From: Mesaphorura yosii | Taxonomy: Eukaryota > Arthropoda > Collembola > Poduromorpha > Tullbergiidae | Reading direction: 5' to 3' | DNA: 64,000 nt | Assembly: GCA_009869945.1 (NCBI GenBank) | Contig: WIXG01000129.1 | Location: 124,001-188,000 of the forward strand | Shown: positions 11,401-22,765 of the stretch, piece by piece | How the letters are laid out: the number at the start of each line of letters is the position of its first letter | How positions within the stretch are numbered: the stretch's first letter is position 1 | Program-made: the position numbers and the translations under genes | The notes under the pieces: model-generated | The model's database searches: none | Seen by the model: only the letters and a program-made list of their open reading frames with translations | What the model was told of the DNA's origin: nothing

Positions 11401-14400
11401 GAGGAGAGAGTAAGAGCGTTATGTTTACTTTTTGTAGCAAATGTTGGACGCAAGGCAAGCAATTCTCCAGTATGTTACCGGCAAGTTCTCACTAGCAAGC
11501 AATTGCCAAGTAGAATTTGACTGGGAAGACAATGCACTGGTCGGGCAAACAGTCCGCATGAAGATTCGGGTATGACATCAAACGAGACGGCGTTGCCACG
11601 GTGTCTCAATTTTTACTTGCTCTTGCCGGTTACCTTCTAATTTTTATTTTCCTTGTAATGCTGCAGTTTTTTCAACGAGGAGGACGTCCGTATCCAATTT
11701 GTGACAAGGACAATCTCCTAGTTGAAATCAAGAAGGATTCGCAAAAGATTTCTGCAGTGCTGGAATATGGAGGAGATGGAAAGGATCCAAATGACGCCAA
11801 CTTGGTGATGGTGAAATTTTCTGTACGGAAATCGGGAATGTACGCCATCCATGTTCTGGCAGAGAACAGTCACGTCAAGGGGAGTCCATTTAGAAAGAAT
11901 TTCCTGCCCGGACCAATTGAGCCTTCCAAGACGGTGTTCGTACGACACACATCCACCGTTGTCTGCTGCACGGGCACTGCTCATAAACTCAGCATCGAGC
12001 CACGCGATACCTATGGAAATTGCTGCCGAATGAGCGATTACAAGCTGGAGCATTTCAGCTTCTCTGCCACGTCGGTACGAATACATTTTCATTATGGTAT
12101 CACGATTCGCGAAAGTTCGAATTCAACAAACAGAATACATTGCTGGATTTTTTTAAAGGTGGATGATACTGAAGATTCAAAGCCGATTCAAAATTGTGGC
12201 ATTCAGTTCACGCATGAATTTGCTCCACCGTCTTCACTTGGATCGAACTCTGGTTTGGACGTTGGGAGAGTATTTCTAACGATTCGATTCCCGGAAGCTG
12301 GAGTTTTTAACGGAACGCTTCTTTATGACGGCAATCCAATTCAAAATGGCTGTTTCGAAATCATCTCACTGAGTACAGGAGAAGCCAATGCAGTTCAAAA
12401 GAGTGTTGTTTCCAAAAGTCCAAATACTTACTATGAAGGGAAGCTCTTATCACTTGGCAAAGAGGTTCAGACGAAACTACGGAAGGTGTATATAACCGTA
12501 TCATCGAAGCAGCTTGTTGTGAAGGAGTATTTTCTAAAGTTGCTTCCGATTCGTGTGGCTACGTTCCGTCTGTCACCGAACACGAAGGTAAGTTCAGTGA
12601 GTTTGACAGTTGAAGAATGCTAGTGTGGCCTTATGGTGGCCTTTCGTAATGAGAGCATGTTTGCATCCAAACAGCTCCAGTTTATCGGACTGAATAATCA
12701 GTACGGGTTGCCGATTATCATAATCGACGACGGGAATCAGCCTGCAGTGAAATTGGCATTGAAGGATGCGAAAGTAGTTGTGGCTACGTTCGCTCATTTT
12801 CTGCTACGGAACATCGGTAATTTTGACACATAAAAGTACGTTTCATTAAAACCTTCTTTCAAATTCATAATTCTAAACTGATAGGTGGGTCGGAAACATT
12901 TCACGACAAGCAGGAACACTTCTTTAAGGAACTTCGAGAGAGAACAAGAAAGTATTCCCGAGATAAGGCCAGCCTGAAAATCGAACGAGAAAACATAGTC
13001 GAAAGTGTAAGTCCTAAATCCTGAATACCCAAAGCATTACCCAAGTTTGCAAAAGAAACGAGGGCTTATTTAACTTATAGACTTGGAAAGCGACAAAATG
13101 TTTGTCATCGCACGATTGGCTACGAAATTTCGACATCAGCTTCGTAGGTGAACAAGGCATTGATTGGGGAGGTGAGTTCTTTGGTACTCAAAGTAAAATT
13201 TGATTTAATATCTGACTGTGCCTTTCCCTTATTTAGGGTTAAGGCGTGAATGGTTCGAGAAAGTTTGTGGGAAACTGTTCGAAAGTGGGAATTCTGTGGG
13301 AATGTTCGCGTCCTTTCCAGAATCTCGTCTAGTTCACCCGAATCCGAACACAAGATGGAAATGCAAGCATTACGAAATGGCCGGGAAAATCGTCGGAAAG
13401 TGTCTGTACGAATCATCGTTGGGGTCGAACTATAGACAGCTGGTCAAAGCTAAATTTACTCGATCATTCTTAGCTCAATTGATCGGACTTCGGGTGAACT
13501 ATAAGGTGAGCTCTTGATTCTGGGTTGGTTTGCTCGTAGTTCTTCCAGCTAATAATAATAATAATAATAAAGTTATAATGTTCTCAACAGTATTTTGAAC
13601 AAGACGATCCAGAATTGTACTTGCGGAAGATAAAGTTTATATTAGAGAATGACGTTGATGGAATGGAGTTAACATTTAGCGAAGAAGAGTATGACCCCAT
13701 GGGAAAATTAATCAAGGTAAGCTTTATAGTTTACTTGACTTTTGGAATTCAAAATCCTAGCTTTTCTTTTTGTCGCAGACCATTGATCTAGTTCCGGATG
13801 GATCTAAAATCGAAGTTACAAACGAGAACAAGAAGGACTACTTGAATGCTTTGGCTCAGTATCGCCTTACAGCAAAAGTGAAGTCAGAAATCGAAGCGTT
13901 CATCAAAGGTCTCAACGAAATTGTTCCTGATGAATTACTTACAATATTTGATGAAAATGAGTTGGAGGTAAAACCACAATTTTATTAACACCATTAAATT
14001 TTCTGATAGCGCCGTTTGTTTTGTAGCTGCTCATGTGTGGAACAAGTGAGTACAGCGTCACAGAGTTGAGAGAACATCATTTGGTGTGCGGTGGATCTGG
14101 GGACATGAGAAAGGTGCTCGACTGGTTTTGGACTGCGGTGGGAAATATGACAGAAGAAGAGAAAGCTCGCTTACTTCAATTCACAACTGGTTGTTCATTG
14201 CTTCCGCCAGGTGAAATTTATTTCCTTGACCTTACTTAATGGCAAAAGTTGAAGGTGTCCACTAATGTCATCGTATTCGTTTAGGTGGGTTCAAGGAACT
14301 CTCCCCATTGTTTCAAATAACGCTGTCGTCGCAATTTGGAAATCTTCCAACTGCCCATACCTGCTTCAATCAACTATGTCTACCTGATTATGACACGTAT

Positions 14401-14466
14401 GAGAACTTTGAGAAAAGTCTGCGCATAGCAATCAATGAGGGTTCAGAAGGATTCGGTCTTATTTAA
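5408..14466 (+). CDS. AREL1: AREL1-type HECT E3 ubiquitin ligase with SAM-like N-terminus (15 exons, 1068 aa)
   Basis: Exons: 5408-5816, 9388-9634, 9706-9920, 11277-11338, 11438-11569, 11667-12074, 12159-12587, 12675-12816, 12885-13006, 13081-13171, 13237-13505, 13591-13716, 13779-13967, 14027-14210, 14285-14466; 3207 nt, all phases agree. From about residue 310 it follows human AREL1: a hydrophobic helix, the FDWED segment, a filamin-like repeat with [13 protein letters not shown], and a HECT domain with [32 protein letters not shown] and LLQFTTG. The catalytic Cys sits in [11 protein letters not shown] at about residue 1035, and the protein ends GFGLI as the family does. AREL1 ubiquitinates IAP antagonists and restrains apoptosis. 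Unlike the short human N-terminus as I recall it, residues 20-45 form a membrane segment followed by two SAM-like blocks (about 120-205 and 205-265). Confidence 0.95.
5817..9387 (+). other. AREL1 intron 1 (3571 bp)
   Basis: The intron starts GTAAGG after the first coding exon and ends CAACAG. No exon or repeat with support was found inside it, although its size leaves room for enhancers or a small non-coding gene. Confidence 0.8.
9921..11276 (+). other. AREL1 intron 3 (1356 bp) with a 15-bp direct repeat
   Basis: The intron runs from GTAAGC to TCACAG. It contains two exact copies of gccgtgcaataatga at 10549-10563 and 10656-10670, about 107 bp apart, in otherwise unremarkable sequence. No coding exon is visible. 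Confidence 0.7.
13550..13571. repeat. (TAA)n microsatellite in an AREL1 intron
   Basis: Seven tandem TAA units lie about 45 bp into the intron between the HECT-domain exons ending at 13505 and starting at 13591, close to the acceptor. Confidence 0.9.
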
Positions 14467-15199
14467 GAGATCATCGTGTATTATGAAATGATTCTGAGTT
14501 TCACAAAGTATTATTCACAAACTTATTTAACATTCTGTCGATATGGTAAGAAAAGATGTGTTATACTATTAGACTAGTGTTCTTGCAGGCAACAACCTAA
14601 CGCCAAGCCAATTATTATATTGAATAAGTTAAGGTTGGCAAATCTCTTCTCGTGCTGTTCTTTTATTTCTTTTGTCGACAGATTAACAGTTTGTTCAGAT
14701 AGCTAGCTCAAGCAATTTTAATTCCATGATTTGCCGTAAAGAAACTGTACTCTTGAATTTTCAAAATAGCAATCCAACTTCCAAGGTCAGTATATTAATA
14801 TTTTATTAGGCATCTGGCTAGTTAGCCTACTACTAAAATGCAAAAATTAACATTTCATCAGACTGTTTAGTTAAGATGGATATGTGTTTAGCCGGAATAG
14901 TCACATTCTCCAAATGACGCGTGCATGTCAAGAAGTACCTTAAAGACGACAAATCGTTATCAAATCTTTATTTAATTTTGTTAACCATTGTATTATTTTT
15001 TGACTTCGTGCTAATAAATCGCAATCAAGTTTACCACGACCTTACGTTTCTTTAAGAAGATTGTTAACTGATGCTCCAACGATTATGACTGCGCTAACTT
15101 AGGAAGGAATTTTTGGTGTGTGTAGCAGGAAAGATAAAACCATTTTATGTAATTAGCAATCCCCAAATTGAAAGTTTAACATCTCGCTTTGCTTTTGTC
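14467..15199. other. intergenic, nothing recognised
   Basis: This AT-rich DNA holds the AREL1 3' flank and the region upstream of the ADAM-like locus. No further exon is supported. Confidence 0.5.
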
Positions 15200-17495
15200 A
15201 TGATGAATATCATACGAGATGAAGCAATCTGTTTATACTTCATTTTTGTCATCTTGGAAATATTGTTTGTGGCCAGTAATCAAGCGTCAAAATTAATCCG
15301 TGTTGAACCGATATACATAAACGTGAACAACGAACGCAACCGAAATTCAGAGCTTGAGTTTCTTCAGGTCAATTCACACGTGGCTCAAGAGTGGTCCGAG
15401 CTGCCCAAAGGAGGCCAGTTTGCTGTGCCGACACGGAGTGGAAACCATGCGGGAAACAAGGAGAAGTGCAAGACTAACATTCAGCTGAGGCTGCTGAAGT
15501 ACTACGTCCAGACGGTCAAGCTGTGTCTGTTCCAAGACAAAATGAAACACGAGATTTTCGAACCCGTAATGCAGTAATCGTCGCAGTCGCCCGTTTAATC
15601 CTTACGAATTTACAGCGTTAACTTGTGGTTCTTTGTTCGAATAGACAGCGAAAATCACAATTGATGACAATTCATATGACGCACCAACTATTTACTCCTA
15701 GTTGCAGCCGGTCATAGGATACGCGGACAACGATTTGACTTCTCACATGTCGGGCTACATTATCAAAAAGTAAGTGTCCAAAGGCAAATACTGCTGTCGA
15801 CTGGATGTGGTTCCCGTTGATTTCAGGTATTTCTACGGGGCAATTCGAGTTTATGACAAACGAAGCCAGTACCATGTCGTGTTCTACGTTGAATCGATCT
15901 CAAATCCAAGGCTGTACAAGAAGAACGCAATGATTAAGGAATCTGTCACCGAAAATGCATTTCTCTTCGAGTACGTCAACCACAATGAGTCGGTTAATGG
16001 TGGAGCTGAAGAGGACATGACTGCGGAGGAGACTTCTACGAGAAGGAATCGACAGCCTCACAAAACTTGACCACGACAAAGATTACTGCAGTCACGCCGC
16101 CGAGTGTCTCCAACAAGTACTCGACCTTGGAGCCCTGCAACTCAACGGACTGCGCAAATATTTCCACGTCAGCCTACTCCACGGGACACAAATATTACTT
16201 ATCCCTGGAGACCACCACATCAAAGACGCCAAGTACTTCACAGGACGCAGCACGACATAGACGTGCAATTAATTCCTATGCTCCCAAAGAGGAAGAGTAT
16301 TTAGTCGATGATGATGTTGACATTATTCAAGAATTCAAACTTCAGCCGGATTCGGGTGAAGAAGCTGACGAGTTTGAAGAAAGGTACAGACGCGTACAGG
16401 GCGCAATAAGGATCTCTTACGAGGAGGAGTTTACGATCACTGTTCAATTGTTATTGCTCCTCGTGATTTTAGTAATGAAGTCCACCTGTGCAACTTATGT
16501 GTTTGGATTCAACCAAACTTCGCCCACAAATTCGGCCTTGGCGCCGGCATGGAATACGGAGTCAGTGAAATAGTCTCCAGCATCTAGCTCATGAACTGGG
16601 TTTTTATGGGTTATGACTTCAATAAGGATGATCTCCCCGATCAGATTGGATTTGTGATCCGTGAGATTGTCGTTACGAACGAAATTAGTACTGAAAATAC
16701 TACTGCTCGCCAGCCTGGAAAGGGTTATTCCGACCGGATAAGTCGACTCAGCCCGAAAAGTGCGGTGCTGTCTGTTTGGAAGCATTTCAAACAAAGGTTC
16801 AAAGGTTGCTGCGTATCGCTGGGATTCATTTACCACAACATTGCGCCAGCGTTCGCAGCGACCAATTTACGTAAGTGTCGAGAAATGGCGGCTATTTGTC
16901 CCAATGTAACACTAGTTTGTATGTTCAGGAGATCTTTTTACAGAGAAAATGCTGGGCTTTTTTGGCTACTTACATGCCCACAAAGTCGCGAAATTTGACG
17001 TGTACCGCGGAATGATGCATGTCATGGGGTATTGTTTGGCTCGCACAATGATGTCATCACACGCAAGCGATGCTTGGACTCAGTGATGTCAGACTCACAT
17101 CAACCCTTTCATCATGCATCCGGTGCAAATTCTGAACGTGTACGTTTAAAGCTAATGACGATGCATTTGAGCGTGAGAGAACAATGCATAAACGAATGAA
17201 TGAATTCCTTTTCAGAGGATTTCGTCCAAATAGTTTCCGTGTATCAGACTGCTCAAGACTGCAGATAAGTCAATTTCTGTCAACCCTACGGCCTGGCTGC
17301 CTCCAGAAACTCCAGTCGCACCAAGTCTGTGGAAACGGGTTAATCGAAGCTGGTGAAGAGTGTGACTGCGGGTCGCCATTCGAGTGCCACACTAAAATGA
17401 AATGCTGCGGCGAACGCGATAGTTTATTGGCCTGTAAAACAATCAACACATTCAAAGGCAGTTGTTTCTTTAAAAAGACAGCACTACTAAAATAA
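15200..17495 (+). pseudogene. ADAM10-like metalloprotease, probably degraded
   Basis: The 5' part is orderly: signal peptide (ILFVASNQA), exons 15200-15565, 15708-15769 and 15826 onward, with phases that fit and a prodomain-like segment (GYIIKKYFYGAIRVYDK, FYVE) as in ADAM10. A possible HRR processing site follows. The metalloprotease start (NLCVWIQPNFAHKFG) is in another frame with no intron-sized gap. An in-frame TAG at about 16587-16589 interrupts it where ADAM10 has a Tyr-like position. Around 17013-17065 the HExxHxxGxxH zinc site is unrecognisable; remnants FGSHND and MMHVMG lie in different frames. A disintegrin-like tail follows (VCGNGLIEAGEECDCG) and stops early at 17495 without the rest of the Cys-rich region, membrane helix or tail. 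Either this is a decaying copy or my exon model misses small introns. Confidence 0.55.
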
Positions 17496-17697
17496 ATTAC
17501 AGTCTGGACACTAGTCAACAATTAAAATATTCGGGAACATCGAGACAGGTGCGAAGTGCGAACGTGCGAGTAAAATTGTTAATGACAGATCACAAATCCT
17601 AACCCTACAACTTAAAGTAACGATTCCGTATTTAGTACGAAGAGTCTTTTACGTTGTCAGTTTAGTCTATGATAGTAGTATCGATAAAACACTAGCG

Positions 17698-18738
17698 CTA
17701 CACGAGATTATGATTTATAGGAGAAGAGATTTTCACTCCATTCGTTGTTGGCTGTGCTGTATTCGCATTGTCATCAAGTTCCAGTGCCTGCACTCTCACG
17801 TACAATGCAATCCTATTTACAGACAGTTCAAAACACATTTATGAGCCATTATCGTTATGCTAGAAGTTTTCGTAATTACTTACCAAGAGCGCCATTAGTC
17901 CGATGAAAACTGCCTTAACGAGTGGATTAAGTTGACTAGCAGTGTTTAGAGTGAGTTTGGTACCGGTTCTCAGAACCCGTCCCACTTCGCTTCCGTCAGA
18001 AGCAGCAATAATCTATACAAATACAGCACGAAAAACTGTAGATGCTATTTGTTGGGCCTGATTTCAAGTTTAGCTTACTGGGTACTCTGAGGCTTTGAAT
18101 ACTTTCTCTTGTGACTTGATTATAAAGTGCAAATTCCCACTTTCGTCGTATACTTCAAAATCAGTTCGGAAGAAATTGCTTTTAGTTTTGATTATCCCGA
18201 TGGGCCTTCCAGGAAGTACGTACACGGTCGCACGCTGAAAATAAGGGATAGAATAGTGATGATGGGAATACGAATATGGGACAGAATCATTCCACTGGGA
18301 GATTTATTACCTGGGGTGGAAGAAATTGGCGTAGGAATCCTTCTGAGTGAAATTCAATTCTGAGTACTTCATCGTCATCCAGCGAGTACATGGTGATAGG
18401 TTTTCGACAGTTCCAGCCGTTAAGTTGCGTTCCGGACAGGATCTCTTCATTCGTCTCACCATTCAAGATTTTAAAGTGAGATTTCTTGCCAAACAGCTCT
18501 TTAACTGTGGAAAAATAGCAACGTTAGCTGTAAATGGTGCAATATCAGGAGCATTGCATCTACTTCTGCCAAACTTACTTCCTGAAGGATGTTTTGACAC
18601 AATCATGGGCAGATTTTCCAGTATGTCCAGTTCCTGAGGATATGCGGCATCGCTCGACTCGTAGTTACAAACGCCAGGGTCAGTTCGGTCGTCCGAGTAC
18701 CTTCCCCACTGAACATGCGTGTAGTCGTTGAATTCCAT
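17698..18738 (-). CDS. divergent phospholipid-scramblase-like protein A (5 exons, 242 aa)
   Basis: Exons 18738-18579, 18504-18311, 18234-18079, 18012-17884 and 17787-17698 sum to 729 nt with matching phases. The order of segments follows the scramblase family: an N-terminal LDILENLPMIV helix, a KSHFKILNG strand, RKPITMYSLDDDEVL, then a 52-codon exon with VYVLPGRPIGII, then EVGRVLRTG and a final hydrophobic helix (VKAVFIGLMALL). The cysteine cluster (CCGPxRPF, CCCPCC) and the acidic DADNFGI motif of active scramblases are missing. The C-terminus is a short polar tail. Membrane attachment is likely; lipid scrambling and Ca2+ response are not supported. An in-frame ATG at 18768 would add ten residues. 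The gene is convergent with the ADAM-like locus. Confidence 0.78.
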
Positions 18739-18768
18739 CGATACACTGCTTTGATTTGATAGGAGCAT

Positions 18769-21325
18769 GGTTTCTCTTCGTTTGGTTGAAAGATTTCGTG
18801 GAGAGGAATAAGGCCAACGCTTAAGTAGTGGATTTGGATTGTGGTTTGGCAAATTAGTGTAGTGAAATGTGGCACAATAGTAGAACGACCGACATAACTG
18901 TACTTGTATTTGAGCAAAATCTCGTGTGTTAGACGTATGTCTTAAAAGCTAAGGAAGGATAGCACTACGACCAAGAATTGGATTGCATATTAAATGCATA
19001 GGAAAATTGATACAATTGAACGAAGATGAGATGAGTACGTCGAATTGCTAATCACGCGGCGCAGTCGTACTCGCACGGCCGTCAAATTGATACCACTGAC
19101 GAACTAAAACAGCACCAGTACTCGCTTTACATAACAATGGAACGCTGGCACTGACACAAAGACTGCTGCTTGGGCTTCTTTAAATGACAGATTTTGTATT
19201 CAAGGGCGAATCACAAATTGTTATCTCTCCTCCACACTCGATCCTCAATTGTGAGCTACGCGAGCACAGCAATGAGTCCTCATTATTGTCCTTTTCTCTT
19301 CTCTTCAGATTGTGTTTGTGTAATTTCGTGATTAACACTTCTCGAGAAGGTTCACTAAAGAAGCACCAGCGACAGCAGTAAAGCACTGTGGTTAAAAATT
19401 GAATGAGCTTCACCGCTGATATAATTATGACTGGTTTAGTAAACAATGCCTTCTCCGATGTCTTGCACTGCGCTCCGCTCACAGCGAGACGAGACTGCCA
19501 CAATAAATGCCAGCCAGTCAGTGAGATACTGCATACACAGCAAAATCTGCACGAGAGGAAGTGTCTGTCTGTTGCTGGGAAGTCTGGGTCCGTTCCGTTC
19601 CTGAATGCAGTAAAAGCAAACGTATAAGTATGAAGGAATCAATAAAAGCAGAACCTTTAACACGGCAGCGATTTGCCGTCAGCAGTCACCATACGTTTTA
19701 TACACTGCACTGCGTCTCATGTTACTCTCTCGTTTGCGAATATTCGCAAACGCAAACGAGAATTCTGAATCAATGAAACTCATGCTTGTTGGTTTGCTGG
19801 AACCTTTGGATATGAATGAAACCTTTTAACATGAACCACAGTCAAGCCATGCTTTTTCTACACTATCGAATCTGTTTATTTATATGTGTGTGGAACGTGG
19901 AAATATTGACTTGGAAGAATGAATGAAAAGACAGCCTTATCAAATGCGATGCTTCTGCTCTGCCCTCCTACACGGTGGTGCGAAAAGCAGGAATAGGTTG
20001 TAATCATTGATCGTGATCACGGTCTCAATCACTCAACAACTCAACAGACGTCAATCGCAATTCAATATGTGTACTCAGAGTCCTTTTTCCAATTACTGAA
20101 TCTAATTAGATTTGCAAATAGCAAACAGGGCCTTGAATCAAAACATCTGCGGGCCATTGCGTTGGCTGATCTGGGATCAAGCTTTCTCCATAACTTCATG
20201 ACAGGTGGAACCGTCGGAACCTTGGACTTATTTGCTCGCCTGAGATTTGCCATGGACGTAAATCATTTTAATGAAGCTCCACTCTATCTCTCAAAAGCAC
20301 AGCAGATTCCTGGACTTACCGTTTTGTCGCAAGCCAACAAAACGAACTTATGCTGGGCACTAATCACTTGTATATACGATTTACTGGTCTCTAAATTCGC
20401 AATTTTGATGGCTCCGAACCTGCAAAGTTGTAATCAGCCTTGGCGTGAAACTATGAGCACGTTACAAGTGGTGTTATTGACTTCTCAAGAGCTTCTTCTC
20501 AACTGCGTCTCCTGCAGTGATTTTTTCTATTCTGAGCCTCTGTCTCGATTCATGCATGTATAAAAAGCAGATTTTGTTTACACTCGTCATATGCTTTCAA
20601 TTCGCCCGTGGTAAAATCCTGCAAGCAGAGCAAAGACAGAATCGCAAGTAAATGCGTGTGATTCGCGAGATTTGTGTGAGCAAGTGCAAAAGCGGAGGAA
20701 GCACAACGTGTAATGTTGATTTTGAACTGCGACCAGAAACAGAAAATTTTGCGTATTTTAGTTCCTGTAAAACGGTGTTGTGCTGTGGTCAATAGAGTCT
20801 TTGTATTTCAGGTTGTGATTATTTCTGCTTTGTGGCATTTGTAATTGACGGTTTCCACAAATAATTAGAAGCTGTGTCCTAATCATTTCTCAGCATTGAC
20901 GCACAAAGGGTTGCGTTGTTCCGGAGCAGAGTTCTAATTATTCCTTTTCATGAATCGAACGTAAAAAAGGACGCGGGGCTAGTATTATTAGTACTGTGTG
21001 TTGTTTTGGTTTAGCGTTTCGCATTTAAGTTATTTCGCTTAGCAAATGGAGCTGAAATCAATGCTGAAATTAATTGCCCACTCAAACACATTGAAATGTC
21101 AGGAAGCGGGATTTTGTAGCCAAAGTCAAGGATTCTAATATACTACGAACCCACAATTTATTCCAACTGAACACCTGAATTATGTATTATTTCATTCCAA
21201 ATAACAGTTTCCGAACGTTAATTAAATTGATCTGTACTGACTGTGACCATGTGGGCTCAATGATAATACATCAAGCCACACACAAAATAGCACAGGTATC
21301 GGTTGATGCAGCCGGAAGCTTTGAG
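18769..21325. other. intergenic, no supported gene
   Basis: A 164-codon open frame at 20069-20563 (+) begins with GTG, has no splice signals and matches nothing recognised, so it is not called. A perfect 22-bp palindrome lies at 19731-19752. Confidence 0.5.
19731..19752. repeat. perfect 22-bp palindrome
   Basis: Each half is cgtttgcgaat, meeting its reverse complement with no spacer. The downstream base run (caaacgag) repeats part of the arm. It lies in the scramblase A upstream region, about 1 kb from the start codon. Confidence 0.9.
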
Positions 21326-22765
21326 TTACGGTTTCATGCAAGCGTTGCTGAGCCGTAAGTTTCCACGCACGTTCTGAAATAAGAATGAGAAATATAAGTT
21401 TGCTTTACACCTCCAATGATCGGATGTGCAGGAAAGTGAAGTGGCAATTACCAAAAACAGGCAAAACGCTATTATCAGAGCTTTAACGCTTGGCGAGATT
21501 CCAGAATTGGCAAATCTTGTCATGAACTGTTGCCCCTTTCGGTAGATGAGCGCCGTTGTCTGGTTGTCCTTTTCTTTAATCTACACACAATATGTTAAGG
21601 GGGCAATTACTATTTCGTGGATGAGATGGTGATGTCAAGAATGCTGCATTGTACTTACAACAAATTCCGGTCCTTCACAACAGAAATTGAATTTTGAATT
21701 GACTGCATAAGTAATCTTCATCGCGTAGTCTTTAATGATGAAGTCGTTTCTGCTGCAGACCGACGAATCTTCTTGAACATGACCCAACGTAGTTCCAAAT
21801 GTGTCGACTACATGTACACCCTGTTTTCGGCAGAAATTAAATAACTGATAACGTCGACACAGATGTGGGCACTTCAATAGTTTTGTAATTTCCTTCCATC
21901 TTCGATTCGACTGAATAGAAGAATGCTTCTGCGAAACAAATTCCTCTTTCCTGGGGCAATTCACTGGGAACTTTCCTGAAACACTGTCTCTAGTCTCCAG
22001 GAACAATTATTGAGGAATGCATCAAGAATCTTCAAGAATTTTTGACATCGACATTCAAACTACTATGGCATCAGATGAATAGAAATCTAGAAAGCGTTTT
22101 CCCGTGTTTAGTTCTGCCTGGACCTAGAACAGATTGGATGTGGCACACAAAATAGACTGGCCACAAGAAGCCTGGGATCAACTCATGTATTGTGGGATGA
22201 CATTCACAAATCATAATGTCTGCCTTCCTACGGAGAAAATTCTAACTCGCTTTTTCAGGGACTTCGCGACTTGCCATCTTACTCGCAACACTGGAAAGCA
22301 GGTACTTGCTCCAGTCAGGAAATGAATTTGGAAGACCATCGCTCCAGTCTCGTCGTACATGTCGATGTTGCAGGGGCGCACGCCAAGAAACGAAAGCGTC
22401 TGCTTTCCTCGCAGAACGATCTTTGACGTTGGCGGATCCTGTAAGTCCCTCAGACCAAGATCTACCACACGATATTTTGTGCCAAGGTTCAAGATACTCC
22501 AAAAATTGTTTTTTATCAGGAGTGTTGTGTAGTGCTCCAGAGGAGGAAACACTACTCTCTCAGAATCTGTAATAGGCAATGTTAGAACGTAGAAATCTGT
22601 GTGATACAAAGGACAAAAGACGCGATGTTTACCGTCAGGATAGTCAGGAACCTGCAAACCCGAAGAAACTCCAGAAAACATTACAATTAGGTGTACTCTT
22701 GCCAAAATTGCCAATATAGTGCTGTAAAGTGAAAGCCTGGGCCTGAACTGACGCTGATTAGACAT
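21326..22765 (-). CDS. divergent phospholipid-scramblase-like protein B (about 251 aa)
   Basis: Exons 22765-22633 (least sure), 22566-22283, 21820-21659, 21580-21452 and 21373-21326 keep one frame (756 nt). The scramblase order is visible: PPLEHYTTLL, GTKYRVVDLG, VRPCNIDMYDETGAMVF, then a 54-codon exon (VHVVDTFGTTLGHVQ, FIIKDYAMK), then KDNQTTALIYRKGQQF and a terminal helix (SVKALIIAFCLFL). The exon with the terminal helix is exactly 43 codons, as in gene A. The multi-Cys and DADNFGI motifs are absent. The tail is short and basic. The N-terminus is open upstream, so the start could differ. Function unknown; probably a single-pass membrane protein. Confidence 0.7.

Noticed and set aside
20069-20563. 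164-codon plus-strand frame
   Set aside because: Starts with GTG, has no recognisable domain, signal or splice sites and no family match.
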